Below are positions 1 through 10,618 of a DNA stretch of 64,000 nt, piece by piece; position 1 is the stretch's first letter; every line of letters begins with the position of its first letter. The DNA lies in contig CM067532.1 in the NCBI GenBank assembly GCA_034509925.1, positions 897,501-961,500 on the forward strand, written 5' to 3'. Origin of the DNA: Hirudinaria manillensis (taxonomy: Eukaryota > Annelida > Clitellata > Hirudinida > Hirudinidae). The position numbers and the translations under genes were made by a program. The notes below the pieces were generated by a model, which was not told where the DNA came from, did not search any database, and saw only the letters and a list, made by a program, of their open reading frames with translations.

Positions 1-2
1 GC

Positions 3-209
3 CTACCCAATGGCCTGCCTCAATGGCCTGCCTCCAATGGCCGCCTCAATGGCTGCCTCATCCGCCATTTGTCTTCTCCAACGCCAAGGATTTCGGAAGC
101 TCGGCTGCACGTGAAGCTCTCGCGGTCGGTGTCGTCGACAGTGGTTGGTGACGACGATGACGACGACGATGACCTCATCGACGATTCTTTCTCTGAACGA
201 CGACGTTGG
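3..209 (+). other. Exon-like island at window edge, Ser/Asp-rich
   Basis: One plus-strand frame is open from position 3 to 209. It encodes a Pro/Asn/Leu-rich beginning, then Ser/Arg-rich sequence (SSPTPRISEARLHVKLS), an eight-residue Asp run, and DSFSERRRW. A weak donor (GTTAAA) follows at 210. The codons are GC-richer than the AT-rich DNA beyond. It could be the end of an exon entering from the left, but two other frames are also open for much of it and the acidic run is a GAY trinucleotide repeat. No family is recognised. Confidence 0.25.
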
Positions 210-465
210 GTTAAAAATTTGAATGAATCAAAATCTTTTTGATGATCTAATATTTGATTGAAAAAGGAAAAAATTGAAAATATTATTTCACATTTTCTCG
301 TTTCTTGACTTAGAATTTAATCAGTAATTAAGGAAATTAGAAAAGTAAATTAATTTTTCTATTTTTATTACTTTTTAGGATTCGAAAAGTTCTTTGTGAA
401 TCTAAGAAAACTTCTCAAAAATACATTCCAGTCTTTATGTTGTGATGTGAATAATTACTCGCATT

Positions 466-592
466 TCATCCATCCATCCATCCATCCATCCATCCATCCA
501 TCCATCCATCCATCCATCCATCCATCCATCCATCCATCCATCCATCCATCCATCCATCCATCCATCCATCCATCCATCCATCCATCCATCCA
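466..592. repeat. (CATC)n microsatellite
   Basis: Nearly perfect tetranucleotide tract, about 31 copies. It creates spurious open frames on both strands (His-Pro-Ser-Ile and Asp-Gly-Trp-Met repeats), none of which is a gene. Confidence 0.97.
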
Positions 593-713
593 CGCGTCCA
601 TTTATCCGTCCATCCATTCGTCCTTTCCTCGAAACAATCCATGAAAGTTGTCTCTATTTTCAATCACCCTTCAACCCTATTTCTTCCTCGGTCGTTCAAT
701 CATTCACGCTCAG

Positions 714-905
714 ACTCCCCTCTCCGGCAACCACGTCCCCAAAGACATCTTTGGAACGCCCTGCCAAACATAGGGCGCCCCCACCTTCATCATCGCAATC
801 GCCATCATCATCATCATCGTCGTCGTCGTCGTCGTCGTCATCCTCATTTTCCCGGGCATCACGTGCCAGGCATTCGGGAAACATCCTTAGCGCCGTTATT
901 CACCG
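714..905 (+). other. Exon-like island, Ser-rich
   Basis: A possible acceptor (CACGCTCAG) precedes 714 and a weak donor (GTAATT) starts at 906. With one leading base the frame is open throughout: it begins [20 protein letters not shown], passes through a run of 12 Ser coded by TCA/TCG, and ends [13 protein letters not shown]. It may be an exon of an unknown gene, or a chance frame through a TCR repeat. I cannot connect it to other exons. Confidence 0.25.
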
Positions 906-976
906 GTAATTAACTGGAACCTAAATTTCAGTTTTCCAGTTTGCTAATGGAAAAGAAACATTCCTTCGACGTACGT

Positions 977-1145
977 ACAGTCGTTCGTTCGTTCGTCCAT
1001 TCTTCCGTTCATCCAGCTATCCATCCGTCCATCCGTTCGTCCGTCCATTCTTTCGTTCATCCAGCTATCCATCCGTCCATCCGTTCGTCCGTCCGTCTAT
1101 CTTTCGTCTCTCCGTTTACTCATCTATCCACCCATCCATCCTTCT
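977..1145. repeat. Degenerate CCAT/CCGT/GTTC tetranucleotide tract
   Basis: Imperfect tetranucleotide array of CCAT, CCGT and TTCG units. It includes a near-duplicate block, with TCATCCAGCTATCCATC seen twice about 58 bp apart. Confidence 0.85.
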
Positions 1146-1281
1146 ATCTACGCAGATGGTCTTTATTTGTATTTTAACTTTAAATTATTTTGCATTAATA
1201 AAATAAAAATTATTTATTTTTATTTTCATTTAATTACAACACTCTAATCGCAAAGTTCAACACCTTTGCTTCCATTAACTC

Positions 1282-1485
1282 ATCCATCCACCCTTCAATC
1301 CATCCTTCCACCCACCCATCCATCCACCCTTCCATCCATCCACCCATCCATCCACCCTTCCATCCATCCTTCCACCCACCCATCCTTCCACCCACCCATC
1401 CATCCACCCTTCCATCCATCCACCCATCCATCCACCCATCCATCCACCCTTCCATCCACCCTTCCATCCACCCATCCATCCATCG
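1282..1485. repeat. (CCAT/CCAC/CCTT)n microsatellite
   Basis: About 200 bp of interspersed CCAT, CCAC and CCTT tetranucleotides with a partly higher-order pattern. All long open frames here (His-Pro-Ser-Thr, Gly-Trp-Met-Asp-Gly) come from the repeat. Confidence 0.95.
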
Positions 1486-1855
1486 CATTGGACTTGTCCT
1501 AACTCGGCCCTCCGACCCAACTTTTGAAGCGCTAAATTGAAAACACGAACGGCGCCTGCCTGAAACGCGCTCAGGTTCGTTGACGCCAACATCGTCATCA
1601 TCATCATCATCATCATCATTTCCTGGAAGTCCAGAGGGACCTTCAGTGGAAACTCACCTGGGTGGATGCGTTCTAAATTCCAGGAATGTATTTCAATTTA
1701 GTTCGTTAAAAAGAATTTTATTATTAAATATAAATTCTTAATGAATAATCTTTTTTTTTTCTCAAATAATAATCTCTAAAAGATTTTCAGATTTTAATTT
1801 CAAGGGTTTTGAAGCTGACGTGCATTCCGTCATCCCCGTTGATCAAATATTTTTC

Positions 1856-1932
1856 TTCCATCCATCCATCCGTCCGTCTGTCCGTCCATCCAACCAACCA
1901 ACCAACCATCCATCCGTCCGTCCGTCCACTAA
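1856..1932. repeat. CCAT/CCGT/CCAA tetranucleotide tract
   Basis: Short mixed tract of CCAT, CCGT and CCAA tetranucleotides. It lies just upstream of the exon-like island at 1970-2005. Confidence 0.85.
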
Positions 1933-1969
1933 TCCATGATCTCCTTCATTTCATTCCTTTCTTCTGCAG

Positions 1970-2005
1970 TCTTCCAATTCAACTCCTGGAACGTTCCGGT
2001 GCAAG
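1970..2005 (+). other. Exon-like 36-bp island with strong splice signals
   Basis: A pyrimidine-rich acceptor (TTTCTTCTGCAG) precedes 1970 and a good donor (CAAG/GTGAAG) follows 2005. All that lies between is 36 bp, open in more than one frame (SSNSTPGTFRCK or FQFNSWNVPVQ). It is a candidate small plus-strand exon of an unidentified gene. It is too short to classify. Confidence 0.25.
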
Positions 2006-2078
2006 GTGAAGTGCACGCTTGTTCCATCTCAGTCCCCATCATTGTTATCATTTTCACTACCTCTTCCTCCTCCTCCTC

Positions 2079-2080
<2 letters not shown>

Positions 2081-2133
<53 letters not shown>

Positions 2134-2275
2134 CATCGCATTTGTAAACGTCCGTCATTAATCCGGCCGGCCAGTTTGACCTGGAAAGGTCTGCACAAAG
2201 TCAAGCGTGAGAAGGAAGATATCGTCATCAAATGATGACGACGATGATGATGATGACGATGATGATGATGATGGC
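2081..2275. repeat. (CAT)n and (GAT)n trinucleotide tracts
   Basis: A (CAT)n tract at 2081-2136 and a (GAT/GAC)n tract at 2226-2275 flank about 90 bp of unique GC-rich DNA. They generate poly-His and poly-Asp frames. Confidence 0.9.
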
Positions 2276-2354
2276 ACAGCAGGTTCTTAGAGTGGAACAG
2301 TGCCTGTGATGATGTGCCCCGAGGGACACTGCATGATTGGTGTATAAATGGAAG

Positions 2355-2385
2355 GAAGGATGGATGGATGAATGTGTGGATCAAC

Positions 2386-2419
<34 letters not shown>

Positions 2420-2468
2420 ATGGATGGATGGATGGATGGATGGATGGATGGATGGATGGATGGATGGA
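2355..2468. repeat. (GGAT)n microsatellite
   Basis: GGAT tetranucleotide tract, pure from about 2392 onward. It is in the opposite orientation to the CATC tracts at 466 and 1282. Confidence 0.96.
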
Positions 2469-2746
2469 AAAGCTATTGGATTGAAGGAAAGACGGACTGG
2501 CGTACGGACAGATGGACATGGAAAGCCGGAAAAGATGAAAACTGCCGGAGAGATGGTGACGAAAACGTGAGGAACGTGTGGTGGCGGAGAAATATGCGCT
2601 GGACTCGTTTCCATGGGTTGCGTTAACTTCATTGCCTCGTAAAAGTTGTGTATGGAGAGGCATGCATCACTGGAAGCCTGGAGATGGCCTGGCTGGGTGG
2701 TCGATGATGATGACGACGACGACGACGACGATGATGATGATTGGCT

Positions 2747-3075
2747 GTTTGGATGAATGGATGGATGAATAGCCGGATGGATGGACGCACAGACGGATGG
2801 ATGGACGGACGGATGGATGGACGGATCGATGGATGGACGGATCGATGGATGGATGGATGGATGGATGGATGGATGGATGGATGGATGGATGGATGGATGG
2901 ATGGATGGATGGATGGATGGATGGATGGATGGATGGATGGATGGATGGATGGATGGATGGATGGATGGATGGATGGATGGATGGATGGATGGATGGATGG
3001 ATGGATGGATGGATGGATGGATGGATGGATGAATGGACGGATCGATGGATGGATGGATGGACGGATGATGGGTGA
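2747..3075. repeat. Long (GGAT)n microsatellite
   Basis: About 330 bp of GGAT with GGAC variants at both ends. The core from about 2842 to 3030 is essentially perfect, consistent with recent expansion in the centre and decay at the edges. Confidence 0.97.
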
Positions 3076-3186
3076 ATGAATGAGCTTTGTGATATTAGAT
3101 TCAACCTGGAGAATTTGTTCCACTCCGTTTGATTCGCGTGTTTGAGATAGGCCATTGTCTGATGGCATAATATCGAAAAATAATTA

Positions 3187-3340
<154 letters not shown>

Positions 3341-3440
3341 ATTATTTCATCATTTGTAATAACATAATTTCCTAAGGCATAATAAACCTAGGAATCATTC
3401 GTGCCCGCATTAAATTGAAAAATTGCTTTTCATCCTTCAG

Positions 3441-3570
3441 GAAGACGACGACTACGACGATGATGACAGTGATGAAGATGAAGACGACGACGATGACGAT
3501 GATGATGAAGACGACGACGATGACGATGACGACGATGACTGCTGGCATCGGCGCAACAGGCTCAAACGAG
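3441..3570 (+). other. Exon-like island, acidic run then basic tail
   Basis: Acceptor-like CATCCTTCAG precedes and AACGAG/GTAATT follows. The frame is open for 43 codons plus one base: about 33 residues almost all Asp/Glu with a Tyr and a Ser, then CWHRRNRLKR. It may be an acidic exon of an unknown plus-strand gene. It may equally be a GAY microsatellite with a chance frame. Other GAY tracts in this window are plainly intronic. Confidence 0.25.
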
Positions 3571-6315
3571 GTAATTAGATAATCCCCGCAAAGTAATAGT
3601 CGACGATATAGTACGAGTGTTCTATAAATAACGTTTTTGGAAAATCCAATTAGAGGGGTGCGCCTTGTTACCTGCTAATTAAGAATACCGGGGCTGGAGG
3701 AAGGTAGGGTGAAGGTAGGGGGTGGTGCATTTAAGGGCAGAATGATGGCTGTCCTTCACTTCATCCTTTCGTCGTATCTTCCATCCATCTATCCATGCGC
3801 CCTAATCGTTGATTTTTCATCCATCCATCCATCCGTCCGACCGTCCGTCCATCCGTGCACTTCATCCGTCCATCATCCATCCCTATCTGGCCCTAGTACC
3901 CTCCAGGTACCCGCGAGGATGCTTCCATTTTCTCTCCTTTCCTGTTAATTTTTTTTTTTTTGAGAAAAAGTTTTCAATTTGATTGAAATTTGTTCTTTGA
4001 AAAATTTCCTCCTCAATGGAAGGCTTGCGGTTCTGGTTCTCCTTCCTCCGCTCAAAATCCATTCATATGGTGACCATGACGACGACGACGACTACGACGA
4101 TGATGATGATTATGATGATGACGACGACGACGATGCCTATGATGATTTCTTTCTCGAATGGTTAAATATACTGCTTTTCCAGTCGATGGATGAAGGCCCG
4201 TCTTGCCATCCTTCCCGTGCGAAGAGATTCGAAAAGTTCTCCACCTTGACTTGCCTGGCGACCTCTGGAAAACGGACTTAATTCTTGAGGACGACAACTT
4301 TGACGAAGACGAAGATGGAGCGGTGACGACGACGACGATGGCGATGATGAGTCCGAGCGAAATGACCGAGATAAGAATTGTCGCGGCCAGCAGCGATGAG
4401 CTTTATTAGAATTGCTCTTGCTTTATGGTTCCCATGGCAACGTCGAGGCGCATAAATCACCCATTCCCCACCCACCCGTACCCCAATCGTTCACTCATTC
4501 TGCCATCCATGCCGAACGGTGCCACCAGAGTTTCTCTTCTTTTTTTTTCCTTTCTTTACTTCTTTCTGTCTTTCAGGGTTTTTTTTTGTACAATCCTTCT
4601 ATCTCAGCTGATCTTCTGGCACCATCAGATTCCAGGGATCGACCGGGGGAGAAATTGGAGTGGAGGGTCGTGTACCCCGTCAGCATTTCTCTTGTGGAAT
4701 TATAAATTCAAATGTCCACTGATCTTCTAATCACTTCCTCCTTGAATCAACGTTTTGTCTGCAGAAGGGGACTATAAGTGAGTTAAATCTTATAGGCTCA
4801 TCTTTTCTCGATTTCCTCCACTACTCACCCAATCACTCACCAACTCACCCACTCACTCACAGATTCACAACTGGATCATTCCACAAGAGGTCTTCTGAGA
4901 TAGAAACTTCCTAAAAAGACGAACCAAGAGTTATAGCCCTTCTCCAGAAAATATATTTCCGTGCACACTTTTTCACTCGAGAATCCACTTCCGGAATCGA
5001 GAGCGCACTTGCGCAATTTAAGCAAGCGGTCGGTGGAGTGGCACTCGTGGAAAGCAATTTCAACCATCTTAATTAAAAATGCATAGGCTCGGGTCGAAAG
5101 TCCTTTCGCTCGATGCCAAGTTATCGACCTGAGGCTTGCTCTATGCGCCTGCCTCTACCCTTTTTTTGGTGTTATTCTTTTCTGTAAATCATAATTTATC
5201 GTCCGAATGTTTTCAATATACTCAGGAGCGAACCAATATAGACGCCATATTAGCTCCGAACGGTCTAATAAAGACAAATTTATTGCCTTCATACGGTACT
5301 GCCCCATTTTGGGATTACCTAGGCACGGGTTTGAGCAAAAACTGACAAATTTTAGATATGAAAATCGTCTTTTCGTAAATGTTTTTCGAAATTTAAAATA
5401 ATTAAAAGTTCATAATTACTTAATTCTCGAGAAATAGGGTTGTAGGGATTTTTTTTTAAAGAATTCTAAAGAATGAGTGAATCATGATTTGCTACGGGGA
5501 TTGAAGTTGGTATTGGTGCAAGGGCCAGGTGCAGAAGATGAAGTAGATCAGATGATAATGATGATGCTTACGACGACGATTATGAAAGGGATGAATGGTT
5601 AGACTTCAATTATTCCAACGTGCCAGACCATGTCAGAATATTTGTCTGAAATTCAAAACGCTTCAGACCTTCATATTTCTTGTCAAGATACCGGGCTTCA
5701 GGTCAAGGGTAGAATTGTGGTCGCAGTTACAGGCTATGGTTGATCCAAAGTAGCTACCCTACATCCTTGGTGATACAAAAATCTCATCTCCTGATTGATT
5801 TAAAAAAAAACATATAGAAAAATACAATACCGAAAAAGGAGTTCTTTGGACGGACGAAGCCATTTTGATGTTCACTCAACTGGAAGAGATCCAGTGGAAA
5901 AATTTGTTGTTTTAAATTGCATTCTTTCAACTCCAGGAGAGTTACGAGCCCTCCTCCATGTGGAAAGGGTTTTTTTTCCGTGGAGATGGAACAAGAAGAG
6001 GAGAAAATAAGGAGAAATATTGGAATCAGGTTTTTTTTGGTTTCTCATATCTCCAATGCAGCTTGTAGGTCGGCTGTTTGTCTTCTTCTCAAATGTTTCC
6101 CAGTGTTCCGTTTCATGCCCCAACCCAAACCCACCCACCAACTCCCCTTTCTCTCATCTCCCCAACCACCCACCTACCCCCTCTCAAGAGATACCAAGTT
6201 GAACCTTCAATCACGATCTCTTTGTTCGATCAATCAGGCATCGAAACATGGCAAAAAAGGATCCAGATTGAATTTCAATGTCTCATTTAGCATCAGCGCA
6301 TGAATATTAATAATA
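3571..6315. other. Unassigned DNA with short microsatellites
   Basis: No gene could be supported. The stretch holds short CATC/CCGT tracts (3780-3890), GAY tracts (4078-4140, 4300-4350) and AT-rich DNA. A possible acidic exon-like stretch at about 4180-4340 reads DLPGDLWKTDLILEDDNFDE in one frame, but its boundaries are unclear. No RNA gene was seen. Confidence 0.5.
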
Positions 6316-6342
6316 ATGCTATTATATTACTTAATAATGATA

Positions 6343-6408
<66 letters not shown>

Positions 6409-6416
6409 TACTATTA
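6343..6416. repeat. (ATT)n microsatellite
   Basis: ATT trinucleotide tract of about 25 copies with a few ACT variants at its right end. It codes for the poly-Tyr frame seen here. Confidence 0.95.
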
Positions 6417-6537
6417 TAGCGACGTTTATGCCTCTGATTCCTCAATTTGTACGGATTCATCCACCGACCAACTTGACTTAATGGAAAAGGAATTGAAAAC
6501 AGGTCTTTTTTTCCATCTAAATTCTTTCTTCATTCGC

Positions 6538-6732
6538 TCCATCCATCCATCCATCCATCCATCCATCCATCCATCCATCCATCCATCCATCCATCCATCC
6601 ATCCATCCATCCATCCATCCATCCATCCATCCATCCATCCATCCATCCATCCATCCATCCATCCATCCATCCATCCATCCATCCATCCATCCATCCATCC
6701 ATCCATCCATCCATCCATCCATCCATCCACCC
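6538..6732. repeat. (CCAT)n microsatellite
   Basis: About 48 perfect CCAT units, ending in CCAC and CCGT variants. Open frames across it are artefacts. Confidence 0.97.
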
Positions 6733-6941
6733 ATCCGTCCGTCCATCCGAGTATTTCACCACAGGGACTAGGAATGCTTTCAGAAGGTACCCACGAAATT
6801 ATTATCCATGAAATTAGCATTAAAATGAATAATTTCAAAATCAGGGCAAATTTATTCCTAAAGAGAGGTCCCCACGAAGCACTAAAGAATTTAATGATGA
6901 GAACAACGACGTCGATGATGATGACGATGGTGGCTTGTGGT

Positions 6942-7141
6942 NNNNNNNNNNNNNNNNNNNNNNNNNNNNNNNNNNNNNNNNNNNNNNNNNNNNNNNNNNN
7001 NNNNNNNNNNNNNNNNNNNNNNNNNNNNNNNNNNNNNNNNNNNNNNNNNNNNNNNNNNNNNNNNNNNNNNNNNNNNNNNNNNNNNNNNNNNNNNNNNNNN
7101 NNNNNNNNNNNNNNNNNNNNNNNNNNNNNNNNNNNNNNNNN
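6942..7141. other. Assembly gap, 200 Ns
   Basis: Exactly 200 N characters, a typical fixed-size placeholder between contigs or scaffolded pieces. A GAT tract lies on the left and an ATT tract on the right, so the assembly probably broke in repeats. The true length is unknown, and translated frames running through it are meaningless. Confidence 0.99.
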
Positions 7142-8700
7142 TATATTTATTATTATTATTATTTTTATATTTATTATTATTATTATTATTACTATTATTA
7201 TTTTTTTAAATTGTAGTTGTTTATAGACCTGGAATACTGATTTTATTTTCAATTCTCGATAATCATTTGAAATGTTTATAAAAATAAAAACTTAATTCTT
7301 TAAAATGTCGGTTTTCAAACTCAATTTTGCGATTTGTCATCATCATCGTCGTCGTCGTCATCATGATCATCATCTCCACCACCACATTATAATTTTTATC
7401 ATGTTTTTTTTAAATTTGTCATATTTAAAGTTATTTATTTAATAATTGTTGTCAAAATAATTTAAAAGATTTATAAACAATTTAATCAAATTTAATTATT
7501 TTCAATTCAAAATAATTTCTATTATTTAAAACTCGATACGATTTCGAAAAATATTTATTTATTTATTTATTATTATTTACAATTAGAAATTAATTTTTAT
7601 TTTTACAATATAATGAAATTTTATTTTATTTTTATCTGAAATTGCCCAAAAACGTCTTATATATATAAACAGAATTGGAGACTTTAAAGTTGCTTTGACC
7701 CGAAATTAATATTCAAAGCCACGCCTTCAATCATTATCAATGGATATCATTGGTTATCAATGGTTATCAAAGGTTATTTTCGCATAATTATCTTAATTAA
7801 ATGGACGCTCTCTAAATTAGGATTCACTTAATTATGCACGACATTATGAATACGTAATGAGGAATGCATAATGAATAATTAATTAGGTCCGCGGATACTG
7901 GATGCTGATGATGATGTTGATGGTGTGGTGAAGGTGCTTGTGTTGATGATGATGATGATGATTATGATGATGATGGTGAAGACGTCGGTGATGATGATGA
8001 TGAAGACGTCGGTGATGATGATGATGATTATGACGATGGTAATAAATAGAATTAGCAAGTGCTAGACCTGGAATCTCCATTGACGAAACAAAAGCCCGAT
8101 TTATGATTGGCTGGTGCCTCACGGTGAGATTGAGATTGAGAGTGAGGCTGGTTCAAGTTGTTACTTATAATAAACAAAGACTAGGGTAAATTTTAATAAT
8201 TATTTGCAATTATAATAACAATTTAATTAATAATGCAATTATTATGTATTACCAAATTATAATGTTAACGCCGTAATTGATCCTGTACGATAATATCCGA
8301 CTACAGACTAAAGTGTGACCTTCTCAATCGAACAACAAAACATCTCAATTAACCCCACCCCCTGACCCTTGATCTCCGGGTCGTGACCCCTGAACTCCGC
8401 CCCTGATTGGCGAGTGCACAAGGCTTTTGGCCACTTGCGGGCAACAATTTTCTGTTGATTGATTTCGGTTCTCATCTCGAGTTTTATGAACGCCATTAAA
8501 GTCCAAACACGTCTCCATTACGTTACAACGGTGACCCCAACGCACTGGGAAATGGGAAAGGCTGGAAAGAAGAGGATGATGACTACGACGACGGCGATGA
8601 TGATGATGATTGTGATGGTGTTTACGGTGATGATGATGATGATGATGGCTCTTGTGTGTGGCAATAGAAATGGTAATGAGAATGATGGCGTTGTTATTAT
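7142..8700. other. AT-rich DNA with GAT repeats, no gene found
   Basis: An ATT/TTTATA tract follows the gap to about 7206. AT-rich unique DNA comes next, then (GAT)n tracts at 7900-8035. The segment 8340-8550 is GC-richer and carries a GATTGG (CCAAT-type) motif plus direct-repeat TGACCC sites, listed separately. No coding exon could be established. Confidence 0.55.
8363..8410. promoter_or_regulatory. Nuclear-receptor-like DR1 pair with CCAAT motif
   Basis: On the minus strand the sequence reads AGTTCA-G-GGGTCA (8384-8396) and AGATCA-A-GGGTCA (8363-8375). These are two imperfect direct repeats of the AGGTCA half-site with one-base spacing. GATTGG, an inverted CCAAT box, lies at 8405-8410. DR1 sites are known targets of HNF4/COUP-TF/RXR-type receptors. 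Use as a promoter or enhancer is inference, because no adjacent gene was identified. Confidence 0.3.
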
Positions 8701-8712
8701 AGTCATTATTTA

Positions 8713-8715
<3 letters not shown>

Positions 8716-8781
<66 letters not shown>

Positions 8782-8826
8782 CATCATTATTATTATTATT
8801 ATTATCATCATCATCATCATAATTGC
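8716..8826. repeat. (ATT)n / (ATC)n microsatellite
   Basis: ATT trinucleotide tract grading into ATC units at two places. It produces poly-Ile and poly-Asn frames. Confidence 0.95.
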
Positions 8827-9667
8827 TATTTTTATTATTATTACATAAAATAATAACATGCAAATCAGTCTGTCGACGTCCTAGACTCGTCTGCATTCTG
8901 ACCGCTCGCTTCGCGCGCAAATTATGCAAATGAGGTTCTCATCTGAATGTACAGCGAATGAAAGGGTAACGAATTGCTTCGGCCACGCTCGGGTTCACAA
9001 ACGGGGTCATCATTTGATATGACCTTTTCGAACAATCTCATTGGCTGTCGGAGAATGGAGACCACCAATAAGAGGTCGGGTCAGAGGTCACGACCCTGGG
9101 GAGATCAAGGCCGTCTGGATTGTTGGTTCTGTTTATGTTTTATTGCATCCCGTGCAATATATATATATATATTTTATATTCATATAACTACAATTTCAGC
9201 TATTTTTTTAAATTATTCACAATAATAAATGAATTAATAATAAATTAACTTCTTAAATACCGGATAAATGCAATTTCAGTTCATCTTGCACTCAGCTTGA
9301 AGACGAAGAACAAGCTCAGCATTTTCCTAAAAGCCGATTCATGTAGCGCTCAGTCTTCAAGGTCGTGACCTTACAATCATCAACATCCGCTTTGCACTCA
9401 CGGCGTAACGTTAGGAAAAAAGAAACTACGAATAAATACTGGGCTGTTGAAGGGCATTATCATGACGAGAATATATTTCTAGGAAGGGTAGAGTTGATGA
9501 TGATGACGATGATGATGCTGTTGATGACGACTACGATGATGACGGTGGTGATGACGACGACGATGACGATGGTGATGATAACAATGACCGCGAAGGTTTT
9601 CCCGATGACGTGCTGAGTGCGAATCCGCAAAAGTTTCTGGACAAGAATAGGAAAGCAAATATGGCAG

Positions 9668-10215
9668 AATGGATGAATGAATGAATGAATGAATGAATGA
9701 ATGAATGAATGAATGAATGAATGAATGAATGAATGAATGAATGAACGAATGAACGAATGAACGAATGAACGAATGAACGAATGAACGAATGAACGAATGA
9801 ACGAATGAACGAATGAACGAATGAACGAATGAACGAATGAACGAATGAACGAATGAACGAATGAACGAATGAACGAATGAACGAATGAACGAATGAACGA
9901 ATGAACGAATGAACGAATGAACGAATGAACGAATGAACGAATGAACGAATGAACGAATGAACGAATGAACGAATGAACGAATGAACGAATGAACGAATGA
10001 ACGAATGAACGAATGAACGAATGAACGAATGAACGAATGAACGAATGAACGAATGAACGAATGAACGAATGAACGAATTAACGAATGAACGAATGAACGA
10101 ATGAACGAATGCACGAACGAACGAACGAACGAACGAACGAACGAACGAACGTACGTACGTACGAACGAACGAACGAACGTACGTACGAACGAACGAACGA
10201 ACGAACGAACGAATA
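9668..10215. repeat. GAAT to GAACGAAT to GAAC graded satellite-like array
   Basis: About 550 bp. It begins as (GAAT)n at roughly 9672-9743. It then becomes a very regular 8-bp unit GAACGAAT (about 9744-10110), and ends as (GAAC)n with GTAC variants (about 10115-10210). The 8-bp zone is nearly perfect over more than 40 units. The minus-strand Ser-Phe-Ile-Arg-Ser-Phe-Val-His frames come from this array. Confidence 0.95.
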
Positions 10216-10536
10216 AATGAATGATGAATGAAAAATGAATGCTCGGTTTGGAATGAAGGATGGAAGGGGGAATGAAAGAATGAATGAATGAATGAATGAT
10301 TGAAAAAATCTACGGAGGCGTTCAAACGTGAAAGAATTCCTTACAACGTAGTCGGGCAGAGCAATTTCAACTCTGGAACAAATTGTGGTGATGATGACGA
10401 CGACGACGGTGATGGTGATGATTGTGATACTGGTGATGATGACGATAGTGATGATGATGATGATGATGATGATGGTAATGATAAAGAAACGCCTGATGAA
10501 GAAACGGATCGGAAATTTACACGAAGATGAAGGTAA

Positions 10537-10568
10537 TATGTTTATTATTATTATTATTATTGTTATTA

Positions 10569-10617
<49 letters not shown>
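10537..10617. repeat. (ATT)n tract flanking retrotransposon 3' end
   Basis: ATT trinucleotide tract with a few GTT units, next to an A/T-rich segment (10618-10670). On the minus strand that segment is the A-rich 3' tail of the retrotransposon ORF region. Together with 14356-14503 it brackets the element. Confidence 0.93.

Positions 10618-10618
<1 letters not shown>

Noticed and set aside
435-3168. Many long frames of His-Pro-Ser-Ile or Asp-Gly-Trp-Met repeats on both strands
   Set aside because: They are translations of CATC/GGAT tetranucleotides, open in several frames on both strands at once, with no gene-like flanks.
6530-7252. 240-residue frame crossing 6942-7141
   Set aside because: It runs through 200 unknown bases and two microsatellites.
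9668-10215. Possible CRISPR-like regular repeat array
   Set aside because: The units are 4-8 bp with no spacers and the DNA is eukaryotic.
9479-10325. Minus-strand frames of 211-264 residues (Ser-Phe-Ile-Arg-Ser-Phe-Val-His)
   Set aside because: Artefact of the GAATGAAC array; the period of 8 bp makes all frames open.
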